59,093 nucleotides of DNA. It comes from Modicisalibacter tunisiensis. GTDB taxonomy: Bacteria; Pseudomonadota; Gammaproteobacteria; Pseudomonadales; Halomonadaceae. Below, piece after piece: positions 40,535-49,316 of this stretch. The notes beneath the pieces were generated by a model. The model was not told the origin of the DNA. It was given only the letters and a program-made list of their open reading frames with translations, and searched no databases. The position numbers were made by a program, and so were the translations under genes. Positions within the stretch are counted from its first letter, which is position 1. Every line of letters starts with the position of its first letter. The stretch is from contig NZ_JAGXFD010000001.1 of assembly GCF_020148005.1 (NCBI RefSeq), forward strand, positions 555,012-614,104, in the 5' to 3' direction.

Positions 40535-40989
40535 GCGCCATCTGTCTCGTTGATACCTCAGTATTCGTGGAGATCCTCAGGGTCCCCGGGATGGACAGTC
40601 AATACGTTGAGGTCGTCGCGGAGCTGGAAGACCGGCTCACCCGCCAGGAGTCCCTGTTTCTGCCCATGGCGACGATACTGGAAACCGGCAACCATATCGG
40701 CCAGCACGGCGACGGCCGTGAGCGCCGGGCCTGTGCCCAACGCTTCGTGCAGCAGGTCGGAGTGGCATTGAAAGGAGAGAGCCCCTTCAAGCCCATCAAC
40801 TTCCTGGAAGCCGAGCAGCTGCAGGCCTGGCTGGCGGAGTTTCCCGACCACGCCGGCCGGGGCAGTGGACTGGGTGATCTCTCCATCATCCACGACTGGC
40901 AACGGCTCTGTGAGCAGAACCCGCAGCGCCGCGTCACGATCTGGTCGTTGGATCAGCATCTTGCCGGCTACGACCGACCGGCGCCGTAA
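40531..40989 (+). CDS. PIN-domain protein, partner of the ATPase
   Basis: 152 residues showing the four acidic positions of PIN ribonucleases: D8 in LVDTSVFVE, E51 in TILETGNHI, D116 in GSGLGDLSIIHD and D141 in IWSLDQHLAGYD. VapC-type toxins share this fold and cut RNA. No antitoxin gene of the VapB type lies next to it; the ATPase gene it overlaps by 4 bp may provide control. A nuclease that is released on infection is an inference. Confidence 0.75.
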   Translation: MSAICLVDTSVFVEILRVPGMDSQYVEVVAELEDRLTRQESLFLPMATILETGNHIGQHGDGRERRACAQRFVQQVGVALKGESPFKPINFLEAEQLQAWLAEFPDHAGRGSGLGDLSIIHDWQRLCEQNPQRRVTIWSLDQHLAGYDRPAP

Positions 40990-41085
40990 TGCACACGGCT
41001 GAGCATTAACCGCCGATCAATGCGCACAGCAATGCTCACATGCAATAGAACACGCATTCGCAGGGATACCGTGGAAGGAAGCAAC

Positions 41086-42288
41086 ATGGATAGCAGCATG
41101 CAGCCACTCGACAAGACACTCCGCAACCAACTCGACCGCACCGTGCGCAAGGCGCGACCTGTCGCCGAACAGGCCGCCGAGGCTGCCCTGGAGCAGCTCG
41201 GCGTCGGCGAGGAGACCCCGCCCAGCTACCTGAGTGACAACCAGCGCGCCCTGCGCCGCCGGCTTCGCGCCCATGCCCGCAGCCTGGGCGACCCCCTCAA
41301 GGAGGGCGCCCAGGCGGTCACCCGGCTGATCGGCGAGATCGCCTACGAGCACTGGCACCGCATGCTGTTCGCCCGCTTCCTGGCCGAGAACGAGCTGTTG
41401 ATGTACGACGGCGTAGCCGTCACTCTGGAGGAGTGCGAGGAGCTGGCGGAAGAGGAAGCTGAACAAGGCGAGCGCACCAGCGGCTGGGCCCTGGCCGCTC
41501 GGCTGGCCAGCACCATGCTGCCCCAGGTGTTCCGCGTCGACAGCCCGGTGTTCGAGCTCACCCTGGCCGCCGAGTATCAGCGCGAACTGGAAGAACTGCT
41601 GGCCGGCCTGCCGGTGCAGGTCTTCCACGCCAGCGACAGCCTGGGCTGGGTGTACCAGTTCTGGCAGACCGACAACAAGGAGCGCATCAACCGCTCCGAG
41701 GTGAAAATCGGCGCCGACGAGCTGCCCGCCGTCACCCAGCTGTTCACCGAGCCCTACATGGTCAGCTTCCTACTGGATAACAGCCTGGGCGCCTGGTGGG
41801 CCGCTCGTCGCCTGTCGGAAGCCGATCTGGCCAGCGCCGAGAGCGAGCAGGCGCTGCGTGACAAGGCCAGCCTGCCCGGCGTGCCGCTGGAGTACCTGCG
41901 CTTCGTCAAGGACGAGGAGACCGGCCAATGGACGCCTGCCGCCGGCACCTTCGATGCCTGGCCGGAAAGCCTTGCCGAACTCAAGACCCTGGACCCCTGC
42001 TGCGGCAGCGGCCACTTCCTGGTCGCCGCCCTGCTGATGCTGGTGCCTATGCGCATGGAGCTGGAGGGCTTGAACGCCAGCGACGCCGTGGATGCGGTGC
42101 TGCGCGACAATCTGCACGGCCTGGAGATCGACCAGCGCTGCGTGGAGCTGGCTGCTTTCGCCCTGGCCCTCACCGCTTGGCGGTACCCCGGCACTGGTGG
42201 CTATCGCAAGTTGCCGGAGCTGCACCTAGCTTGCTCCGGCCTTCCAATAAATGCGAAAAAAAGCGAATGGCTAGCACTAGCTGAGGAT
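41086..42288 (+). pseudogene. pglX: pglX, 5' part (interrupted by IS30-type element)
   Basis: N-terminal 401 codons of the BREX adenine-specific DNA methyltransferase PglX, which marks host DNA and is required for both protection and defence. It has a helical N-terminal domain (LNRTVRKARP-like start, ARFLAENELLMYDG) and the SAM-binding motif I LDPCCGSGHFLVAALL near residue 303. ATG 41086 follows GGAAGGAAG. At 42289 an insertion sequence breaks the frame; read-through into it gives a stop six codons later. The last about 60 bases before the insertion are already AT-rich. Confidence 0.92.
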
Positions 42289-43390
42289 CCTGGATTCATA
42301 GAATAACCGCAGCACTTTGGACCGCACGGTGGAGGGAGGAGGGCCAGCGCCGGTACCCTCCCTGCTTTACCGACCAAAGTGAAGCAGAGCATGGGATACC
42401 GACAGCTGACCCAGACCCAACGATACCAGATCCACGCCCGCTATGACTTGGGCATCAGCCAGCGCCAGATCGGCAGGGAACTGAGCATCCACAGCAGCAC
42501 AATCAGCCGTGAGCTGCGCCGCAACGCCACTGCCAGCGGCTACGACCCCGAACAGGCCCAGGCCCGTAGTGATCACCGGCGGCGCACCGCCTGGAAGTGG
42601 ACGAAGCGCTTGCCCAGCATGATCACCGCCGTTGCCGACCGGCTGCGTGAGGAGTGGAGCCCGGAGCAGATCAGCGGCTTCATGGCGCCCTTGGTCGGCA
42701 TAGGCGTGAGTCACCAATGGATCTACTCCTTGATCTGGGATGACAAGGCCCGTGGTGGTGATCTCTGGCAATACCTCCGTCAGCCCAAGCGTCGCAGCAA
42801 GCACCGTGCCCAGGCCAAGAGCGCAGGGCTCGGCAAGATCCCCAACCGCGTGGGAATCGAACACCGTCCAACGGCGGTCAATGACCGGCGCTTCATCGGC
42901 CACTGGGAGGGCGACACCGTGATCCAGGGCCACAAACAATCGGGCTTAGTCACGCTGGTTGAGCGCCGCAGCGGCTATCTGCTGGCGGCGCGGCTGCCGA
43001 AAATTTCAGCGAAGCTGACGAAAGCCGCCATGATCCGCCTGCTGAAGCCTCGCCGGGGCGCTGTCCAGACCATCACGCTGGACAATGGCTCGGAATTCGC
43101 CGACCACGAAGCCGTGGCCAAGGCAGTGACAGCAGCGACGTACTTCTGTGATGCCTACTGCTCCGGTCAGCGGGGGACCAATGAGAACACGAATGGCCTG
43201 ATACGGCAGTACTTCCCCAAGGGAACGGACTTCCGTCAGGTCACCGATGCCGAGCTGCGCAGGGTGGTCAGAAAACTGAATGACCGTCCACGAAAACGGC
43301 TCGGCTATCTGACACCGGCACAGGTGTTCCTGGGAGAATACTCAGGAGCCCTGGATACCGCAGGTGCTGCGCTTATTGATTGAATTCAGG
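42289..43390 (+). mobile_element. IS30-family insertion sequence in pglX
   Basis: 1102 bp. The ends are imperfect inverted repeats: left CCTGGATTCATAGAATAACC then GCAGCAC, right (reverse complement) CCTGAATTCAATCAATAAGC then GCAGCAC. It is flanked by the direct repeat GAT (42286-42288 and 43391-43393), extendable to GGAT depending on where the end is drawn. One transposase gene fills it. Confidence 0.93.
42391..43383 (+). CDS. IS30-family transposase
   Basis: 330-residue DDE transposase. N-terminal helix-turn-helix (YRQLTQTQRYQIHARYDLG, QRQIGRELSIHSSTISRELR), catalytic residues in GHWEGDTVIQG, TLDNGSEF and the Glu in GTNENTNGLIRQYFPKGTDF. ATG 42391 is chosen; an in-frame GTG lies four codons upstream. 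Intact, so the element may still move. Confidence 0.95.
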   Translation: MGYRQLTQTQRYQIHARYDLGISQRQIGRELSIHSSTISRELRRNATASGYDPEQAQARSDHRRRTAWKWTKRLPSMITAVADRLREEWSPEQISGFMAPLVGIGVSHQWIYSLIWDDKARGGDLWQYLRQPKRRSKHRAQAKSAGLGKIPNRVGIEHRPTAVNDRRFIGHWEGDTVIQGHKQSGLVTLVERRSGYLLAARLPKISAKLTKAAMIRLLKPRRGAVQTITLDNGSEFADHEAVAKAVTAATYFCDAYCSGQRGTNENTNGLIRQYFPKGTDFRQVTDAELRRVVRKLNDRPRKRLGYLTPAQVFLGEYSGALDTAGAALID

Positions 43391-44594
43391 GATAATACTA
43401 ATTTACGTATAGCACTAGACGATCTCTATTCACAATTTAAAGAGGCTCCTGTTCTAGGTAGTCTGATCCAGCCTGAAAAAAGCTTGAGTAGTGAATCGTT
43501 GTTTGAAATAAAATGGAAAGATATTGAACCGCTCTTATCAAGAGCTCTCGCAGAAGAAGAAACCGAGACCACAGAAGTAAGGGTTATTGCAAAAGGTATT
43601 GCTAAAGCTGCTTCCATCTTATTCAATCAATACCATTTCTTACCAACCAACGTCCCTTATTTGTCGCAAGGAAAACAATCGCCTATATTATCCAGTTTCT
43701 GCAAAAACAGCTTCTACGACGCTCGCCACGACTTGGCAAATGTTTTCCTTGAGCGGATGCATGATCTTTTAAGAGACAACGGTGTTGCTCAAGTAGTAAT
43801 GCCTCAAAACTGGCTTTATCTAAAGCGTTATCAAAACCATAGAATTGGCTTATTGAGAAAATGGAAATGGAACCTCACTGCACGACTTGGAGAGGGAGGT
43901 TTTGATAGCGCATCTGCTGCAGGAGCATTCGTAGCACTCTACACTTTTACAAATAATGAATCTTCAGGAAGCAATATAATAAAGTTCATTGACTGTTCCA
44001 CGATATCAGGAGCCGAATATAAAGCGAGAGGACTAAAAAATCTCGAAATAAAAAAGATCGAACAAAAAACGCAATTCTCAAATCCCGGCGCAGCAGTAAC
44101 CTTTGAAAACCAAGGTGACATTCCATTACTTTCTAAGTATTGCAGCGCTCTATCCGGAATTTCCACTGGGGAGCTAAACCGATTTACTAAGAAACATTGG
44201 GAGGTTTTTCGATTTGGGGGGGAATGGGAGCTTTCTCAGACAAGCTCGATTCAAACTTGTCATTTCACAGGGCTTACGAATGCTGTTCTTTGGCAAAAAG
44301 GAGCGGGTGAGCTCTACGATTTAGTACAAAGCGTTAAGCACCTTAATCATGCTGCCCAAAACTGGCAGAGAGGCAAACCCAACTGGGGGAAGCCAGGCAT
44401 AAGCATAAGCAAAATGCGCGAACTAAAAGCAAGTATATACTCTGAGAGGATATACGACGAAAACTGCTGTGCAATTATCCCAGCCGATCCTAGCATAATG
44501 CCCGCGCTTTGGGAGTTCTGCAGAAGCCCTGAGTACAATCATGAGGTTAGAAAAATAAACCAGAGCATCTTGGTTCAAACCAAATATATGATAA
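43391..44594 (+). pseudogene. pglX: pglX, middle part (target-recognition region)
   Basis: Continues the pglX frame exactly: GAT repeat, then codons for NTNLRIALDDLYSQF. It contains methyltransferase motif IV in the PglX form NVPY (residues 487-490 of the restored protein) followed by LSQGKQ, and MPQNWLYLKRYQNHR downstream. This 1.2 kb is AT-rich (for example 22 G/C in the 60 bases from 43501) whereas the 5' part is GC-rich (45 of 60 from 41221). The segment ends at the IS3 element after codons for QTKYMI. Confidence 0.9.
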
Positions 44595-44656
44595 TGAATC
44601 GCCCCGGGTTTCGTAGACACCTCCAGACCTTATACTGAAGGCACCAAGGAGGTCCC

Positions 44657-44935
44657 ATGAGCCGCCAGCGATATACCGAAGAATTCAAGATCGAAGCCGT
44701 CAAGCAGGTGACGGAGCGCGGTCATCCCGTCACGGAGGTGGCCGCCCGGCTGGGGGTATCCGGCTACAGCCTCTATCAGTGGATGAAGCGCTACGCCAAG
44801 CCGGCGGAGCAGCGTCAGCAGGGCGCGGACCTCCAGGCGGAGAACCGGCGCTTGAAGGCCGAGCTGAAGCGTGTATCAGAAGAGCGGGATATATTAAAAA
44901 AGGCCACCGCGTACTTCGCCAGAGAGTCCGACTGA
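44657..44935 (+). CDS. IS3 transposase OrfA
   Basis: 92 residues: a helix-turn-helix (RYTEEFKIEAVKQVTERG, VTEVAARLGVSGYSLYQWMK) followed by a leucine-zipper-like coiled coil (ENRRLKAELKRVSEERDILKK). Preceded by AAGGAGG. It binds the element ends and, alone, regulates transposition. Confidence 0.95.
   Translation: MSRQRYTEEFKIEAVKQVTERGHPVTEVAARLGVSGYSLYQWMKRYAKPAEQRQQGADLQAENRRLKAELKRVSEERDILKKATAYFARESD
44896..44902 (+). promoter_or_regulatory. Programmed -1 frameshift site
   Basis: The heptamer A_AAA_AAG lies exactly in phase with orfA codons (TTA AAA AAG) inside the orfA/orfB overlap. Slippage by one base joins OrfA to OrfB, as known for IS3-family elements. Confidence 0.88.
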
Positions 44936-45807
44936 GGTACGCGTTTATCCATGACCATGCGGACCAATATCCGGTGCGGCGCCTGTGCCGCATCATGGCA
45001 GTGCACCCCAGCGGCTACTATGCCTGGCGCCGTAATGCCCTGTCTGAACGAGCGCAAGACGACCAGCGTCTGCTGGGGTTGATCAAGCATGCCTGGCTCG
45101 AGAGCGGCGGCGTTTACGGCTATCGCAAGATTCACCAGGATCTAAGAGAGGCCGGCGAAACCTGCGGCAAGCATCGCGTAGCCAGGCTGATGCGCCGGGA
45201 AGGGTTGCGCTCCCAAACCGGTTATCGGCCACGCCCTGGCGGCTATGGCGGCAAGCCGGCCGTGGTGACGCCCAATCGTCTGGATCGCCGATTCGACGTG
45301 ACAGCACCCAATGTCGCCTGGGTCACCGACATCACCTACATCCGCACCCACGAAGGCTGGCTCTACCTGTCGGTGGTCATCGACTTGTTCTCGCGTCAGG
45401 TCGTGGGTTGGTCGATGAAACCACGCATGACCACCGATCTGGCCCTGGATGCCTTGCTGGCAGCCGTCTGGCGACGGAAGCCCCAAGGGGTTGTCATGGT
45501 GCATTCGGACCAGGGCAGCCAGTTCAGCAGTGCGGACTGGCAGAGCTTTCTGAAGGCCAATCACCTGGAGGGCAGCATGAGCCGTCGAGGAAACTGCCAT
45601 GACAACGCCGTTGCCGAAAGCTTCTTCCAGCTGCTCAAGCGAGAACGCATCAAGCGCCGGATCTATTCGACTCGGGAAGCCGCCAGGAGCGATGTGTTCG
45701 ACTATATCGAGATGTTCTACAACCCAAGGCGCCGTCACAGCACGAGCGATAACTTGTCACCCGTCGAGTACGAACGGCGTTATACCCAGAGCCTGACGGG
45801 TGTCTAG
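44897..45807 (+). CDS. IS3 transposase OrfB (expressed as OrfAB)
   Basis: Catalytic part, in the -1 frame relative to orfA. It shows the HTH_21 region (SGGVYGYRKIHQDLREAG) and an rve integrase core with D in AWVTDITYI, D in MVHSDQGSQF and E in DNAVAESFFQLLKRE. No independent start codon with a ribosome site is obvious, so the fusion product made by frameshifting is expected. Intact. Confidence 0.93.
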
Positions 45808-45825
45808 AATACCTGGGGCGATTCA

Positions 45826-46877
45826 TAAATATTCCTTTTGATATCGATAAATGGGAAAAAGCTGCTGCTGAAAAATACCCTCATGGCCTCCCTAAGCCCT
45901 ACTCTGATGATCCCACACAATGGATCTTCCACGGCCACCCCTGCGGCTCGGTAACCTGGGACGAGGAAGCCAAATGGACCGCCCATGGCCCGCTGCGCAC
46001 CGACGATACCGTGCTGCAGGTCGCCATGGCCCGGCTGTTGGGCTACCGCTGGCCGGCGGAGCGGGACCCGGAGATGGAGCTGGCCGAGGAGCAGCGCGAG
46101 TGGGTCAAGCGCTGCGAGGCGCTACTCGGCCATGCAGATCGCGACGGCATCGTCTGCCTGCCTGCTGTGCGCGGCGAGCGGCGCGCCGTGGATCGCCTGG
46201 AGGCGCTGCTGGCCGACGCCTACGGCGACCAGTGGTCCGCCACCACCCGCGGCAAGCTGCTGGAGAGCGTCGATCACGCCGGCAAGGACCTGGAGAGCTG
46301 GCTGCGCGACAAGTTCTTCGCTCAGCACTGCAAGCTGTTCCAGAACCGCCCCTTCATCTGGCACATCTGGGACGGCCTCAAGGACGGCTTCTCGGCGCTG
46401 GTGAACTACCACAAGCTCGACTTCAAGGCCCTGGAAACCCTCACCTACACCTACCTGGGCGACTGGATCACCCAGCAGAAGAAGCAGATCAGCGAGGGTA
46501 TCGACGGCGCCGAAGCCCGCCTCGCCGCCGCCGAGGCGCTGCAGAAGAGCCTGGAGCTGATTCTCGAAGGCGAAGAGCCCTACGATATCTTCGTACGCTG
46601 GAAGCCCCTGGAAGAGCAGCCCATCGGCTGGCACCCCGACCTCAACGACGGCGTCCGCCTCAACATCCGCCCCTTCCTGTCCGTCCCCGACGTCAAGAAG
46701 AAGGGGGCCGGCGTGCTCGTCCACAAGCCCAACATCCACTGGAAGAAGGATCGGGGCAAGGACGTCGAATCCGCTCCCTGGTACCAGCTCGGCCCCCAGC
46801 TGGGCGGTGCCAAGGGCGACCGGATCAACGACTACCACCTCACGCTGGCGGCGAAGAAGGCAGCGAGAAAACCATAA
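45826..46877 (+). pseudogene. pglX: pglX, 3' part
   Basis: After the TAA repeat the frame continues as NIPFDIDKWEKAAAEKYP, with PSDDPTQWIFHGHP-like region and the C-terminal PglX domain (FIWHIWDGLKDGFSALVNYH, DGVRLNIRPF, GVLVHKPNIHW) and a normal stop. The first 70 or so bases are still AT-rich before GC-rich sequence resumes. Joining 41086-42288, 43394-44594 and 45829-46877 gives 3453 bases, 1151 codons including the stop and no internal stop, so only the insertions break the gene. Confidence 0.92.
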
Positions 46878-46908
46878 AAATGTGCAGTAACGCGCAGGGA
46901 GACTAACG

Positions 46909-48015
46909 ATGGCCAAGATCACCGATGCTGTGGACCCCGGCAACGCCGGGGGCAGCGTGCTGATCCCCGAGATTCCTACGATGCCCAACCGCCCCGTCAC
47001 CTTCCAATGTGACAAGTGCGGCGAGGTCTTCGCGGACCGCGAGGCACGGCGACAGCACGTCTTTGACCAGCACCCTTTCAAGCGCCCACAGTTGCTGGTG
47101 GGCAGTCGCATGGTCAAGGAGCGGGGCGAAGTGGTGGCCAGTCCGTTCCCTCCAGCGGACTGGGTGGTCCAGCAGGCAGAGCGGATCGAGATCGACCACC
47201 AGGAGGTGGCCAGTCGGCAGGCATGCCGCCAACTCAGCAAGATCACCTCGGGTTTTCACGAGGTTACCCTGACCAGCGCCGACTACTCGGTGAACTACCA
47301 TATCGAATTCGATATCCCCAAGGAGGCGCAACTAGCCACGGTGGAGCGGGCCTTCAACAACCTGATCGTCAACCAGCCGTTGGAAAGTGACCGTATCGCC
47401 CAGTTCATCACCGTAGCCAAAGAGGAGGACGGTGCCAGGTACTACCTGGAAGGCGTCAGCGACTTCCTCTACGGCGTGCTGGCCAAGGATCAGCGTGGCG
47501 GCACGAGTCTGAACCGAGATGACTACACGACCAAGTTCCACGCCGCCCGCGAGGCACTCCGCTTCCTCAACCGCCCGCTGGCCAACCTGATAAAGGCGCT
47601 GGTCAACTTCAACCACAACGCCTTCAGCGAAGCTGAAATACTCGCCCCCGGTGGTCAGGTCGCGATTGCCTGCCGGATGTTGAACGGCCTACGCTGCGGC
47701 AAACACTGCCCACCCCCTAAGATCAGGGCCGCTTCCGGACACAACCTGCCGGTGGACACCCTCACTGCCGAAATCATGCGCTTCTGCAGCCTGCCGTTGA
47801 CAGAACAGTGGGAGCGACTGCCTCAATTGGCGCACCTGGTCAGCAAGCGCCTGACCACCGACCATGATCGGGTCAAGATCCAGGCACTGGCCATGAATAC
47901 CTGCTGGGAGGCCGGCGATCATGAGCAGGCAGCCGGCTGGGCCAAAAAGCTGCGCCACAGCCCTCTATTCGAGGCCCTGGCCACCCGTATCATCGAGGAC
48001 GTAGAGCATGAGTGA
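46909..48015 (+). CDS. C2H2 zinc-finger protein, BREX accessory trio gene 1
   Basis: 368 residues, family not recognised. A classical C-x2-C-x12-H-x4-H zinc finger (C34, C37, H50, H55; CDKCGEVFADREARRQHV) lies near the N-terminus; such fingers are uncommon in bacteria. The centre has an alternating hydrophobic stretch (VTLTSADYSVNYHIEFDIPK). The C-terminal half is helical, with HEQAAGWAKKLRHSP suggestive of helical repeats, and includes an odd CGKHCPPP. 31 bases after pglX, and its stop region overlaps the next start by 8 bp. Co-transcription with the two following genes is very likely. Confidence 0.75.
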   Translation: MAKITDAVDPGNAGGSVLIPEIPTMPNRPVTFQCDKCGEVFADREARRQHVFDQHPFKRPQLLVGSRMVKERGEVVASPFPPADWVVQQAERIEIDHQEVASRQACRQLSKITSGFHEVTLTSADYSVNYHIEFDIPKEAQLATVERAFNNLIVNQPLESDRIAQFITVAKEEDGARYYLEGVSDFLYGVLAKDQRGGTSLNRDDYTTKFHAAREALRFLNRPLANLIKALVNFNHNAFSEAEILAPGGQVAIACRMLNGLRCGKHCPPPKIRAASGHNLPVDTLTAEIMRFCSLPLTEQWERLPQLAHLVSKRLTTDHDRVKIQALAMNTCWEAGDHEQAAGWAKKLRHSPLFEALATRIIEDVEHE

Positions 48016-49315
48016 CTCCCCAAGGGACGATAAAAAATTCGTCCCGATCTTCAACAAAACCACAGGTGCCGCTTCACAAGGCGAGGCCCAAGCTGGCAAA
48101 GCCCTTAACACCAATAAGCGGTCAGATACTAAGGCTCCGACACCTGCTGAGAACCCAGCGGTGTCTCGGGCACATCAAGATATTCGGCAAGGAGGGCAAA
48201 GTCACGCTAGCGACTCTGAGAGGAGTAGCGAGTCAGGTACCAGGTCCACCCAGGAACTGGATAAGAAGTCGGATACTTCCACTCAGTCGAAGAGCAGCAA
48301 GAACATTACATGCGTCTCCGATATTATCAAGCGTTTCTATGCCTCCTCGGGTACACCGAAGAGGATCACCGAGCCGGCGCTGAGAAAGCTGGAGGAGCGC
48401 ACGCTCTCAGCCGCCCAGCGTTCGGAGCTTCTCGACCTCGCCCAGCGTGAAGACGCCGCGCTTGCCCGTACCGTCAACCTGGCCTTCGCCGCTTTTGAGA
48501 TCTACAGCAACCACACCATCAGGGATCTGCTGCTGAAGTTCGCCATCGACGCTGGCCGGGAAACTTTCGATCTCGCCATGGAACCTGTGGATGACTGGCT
48601 CCCGCTCAGCGACGAGGACCGCAAGCCCGCCAAGGAGCTCTTCAGGCGCTATGTCAGCCGAGTGCAGCAGGTGGAAGGCAATAAGAAGGTGCCGGCCAAG
48701 GAGAAGAAGGAGCGTCTGACCAAGCTACGCAACCTGCTGTTCCTGAGCCTGATCTGGCAGGCCAACCAGGGGTGGGCCGGAGAAGAAGAGATCCTGCGCT
48801 TCCTGAGAGCAGAGGGCGTTTTCACCACTAGCACACACTACCCTACCCAGGCCAGGGAGGCGCTACTGAAGTCGGCCTATACCCAGGCGAGTGCCGACTT
48901 CTCCCCGCTGGGCTGGCTGTCGCGCCAGATCGAGAATACCAAGATCCGCCAGGCCAGCGACCTGGAACGACTGGAGAGAGACGTCAAGCGCCTCACCGCC
49001 GAGCGTGACCAGATACACCAGGAACATACAAGCCTACGTCACGAGCATGACGCCCTGATGGCCAGGGTCGAAGAGCTTGAGCAGGCGCTACACCAAGAGA
49101 AGGAGAGCGCGCAGACCACCAGCGTACATCTGGAAGATGACAAGCACCGACTGCGCGCCCAGGTCACCAAGGCGCTGAAGAACGAGGTACCACGCCTGGA
49201 GGAAGCGCTGATTGCACTTAGGCTTGACCCTCCCAAGCTGCACATCGTTTCCCACTACGTTGAAGATGCTCTCGACAATATTAAGAAGGTTCTACATAGA
49301 ACAGAAGGAGAGTGA
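48008..49315 (+). CDS. Coiled-coil protein, BREX accessory trio gene 2
   Basis: 435 residues, not recognised. Residues 1-100 are polar, rich in Ser, Thr, Lys and Gln, and probably disordered. Residues 110-310 are helical (LSAAQRSELLDLAQREDAAL; AFEIYSNHTIRDLLLKFAID). Residues 318-395 form a long coiled coil (RLERDVKRLTAERDQIHQEH, DALMARVEELEQALHQEKES). The last 50 residues contain VPRLEEALIALRLDPPKLHI. Overlaps gene 1 by 8 bp and is one base from gene 3. A scaffold or client-adaptor for the Hsp70-like protein is a guess from position only. Confidence 0.75.
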   Translation: MSDSPRDDKKFVPIFNKTTGAASQGEAQAGKALNTNKRSDTKAPTPAENPAVSRAHQDIRQGGQSHASDSERSSESGTRSTQELDKKSDTSTQSKSSKNITCVSDIIKRFYASSGTPKRITEPALRKLEERTLSAAQRSELLDLAQREDAALARTVNLAFAAFEIYSNHTIRDLLLKFAIDAGRETFDLAMEPVDDWLPLSDEDRKPAKELFRRYVSRVQQVEGNKKVPAKEKKERLTKLRNLLFLSLIWQANQGWAGEEEILRFLRAEGVFTTSTHYPTQAREALLKSAYTQASADFSPLGWLSRQIENTKIRQASDLERLERDVKRLTAERDQIHQEHTSLRHEHDALMARVEELEQALHQEKESAQTTSVHLEDDKHRLRAQVTKALKNEVPRLEEALIALRLDPPKLHIVSHYVEDALDNIKKVLHRTEGE

Positions 49316-49316
49316 T

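Larger units (their letters stand above)
44595..45825 (+). mobile_element. IS3-family insertion sequence in pglX
   Basis: 1231 bp with inverted ends TGAATCGCCCCGGGTTTCGT (left) and, reverse complemented, TGAATCGCCCCAGGTATTCT (right), both continuing AGACACC. Flanked by 3-bp direct repeats TAA (44592-44594 and 45826-45828). Carries overlapping orfA and orfB. A truncated, nearly identical copy of its left end lies at 56327-56572 on the other strand. Confidence 0.95.

Noticed and set aside
40531-40989. AriB/TOPRIM effector as in PARIS
   Set aside because: The acidic residues are spaced as in PIN domains (D8, E51, D116, D141); there is no TOPRIM E...DxD pattern.
48008-49315. GrpE-like nucleotide exchange factor for the Hsp70-like protein
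   Set aside because: The coiled coil next to an Hsp70 is suggestive, but no GrpE signature is visible and the coil is C-terminal, whereas GrpE has it N-terminal.
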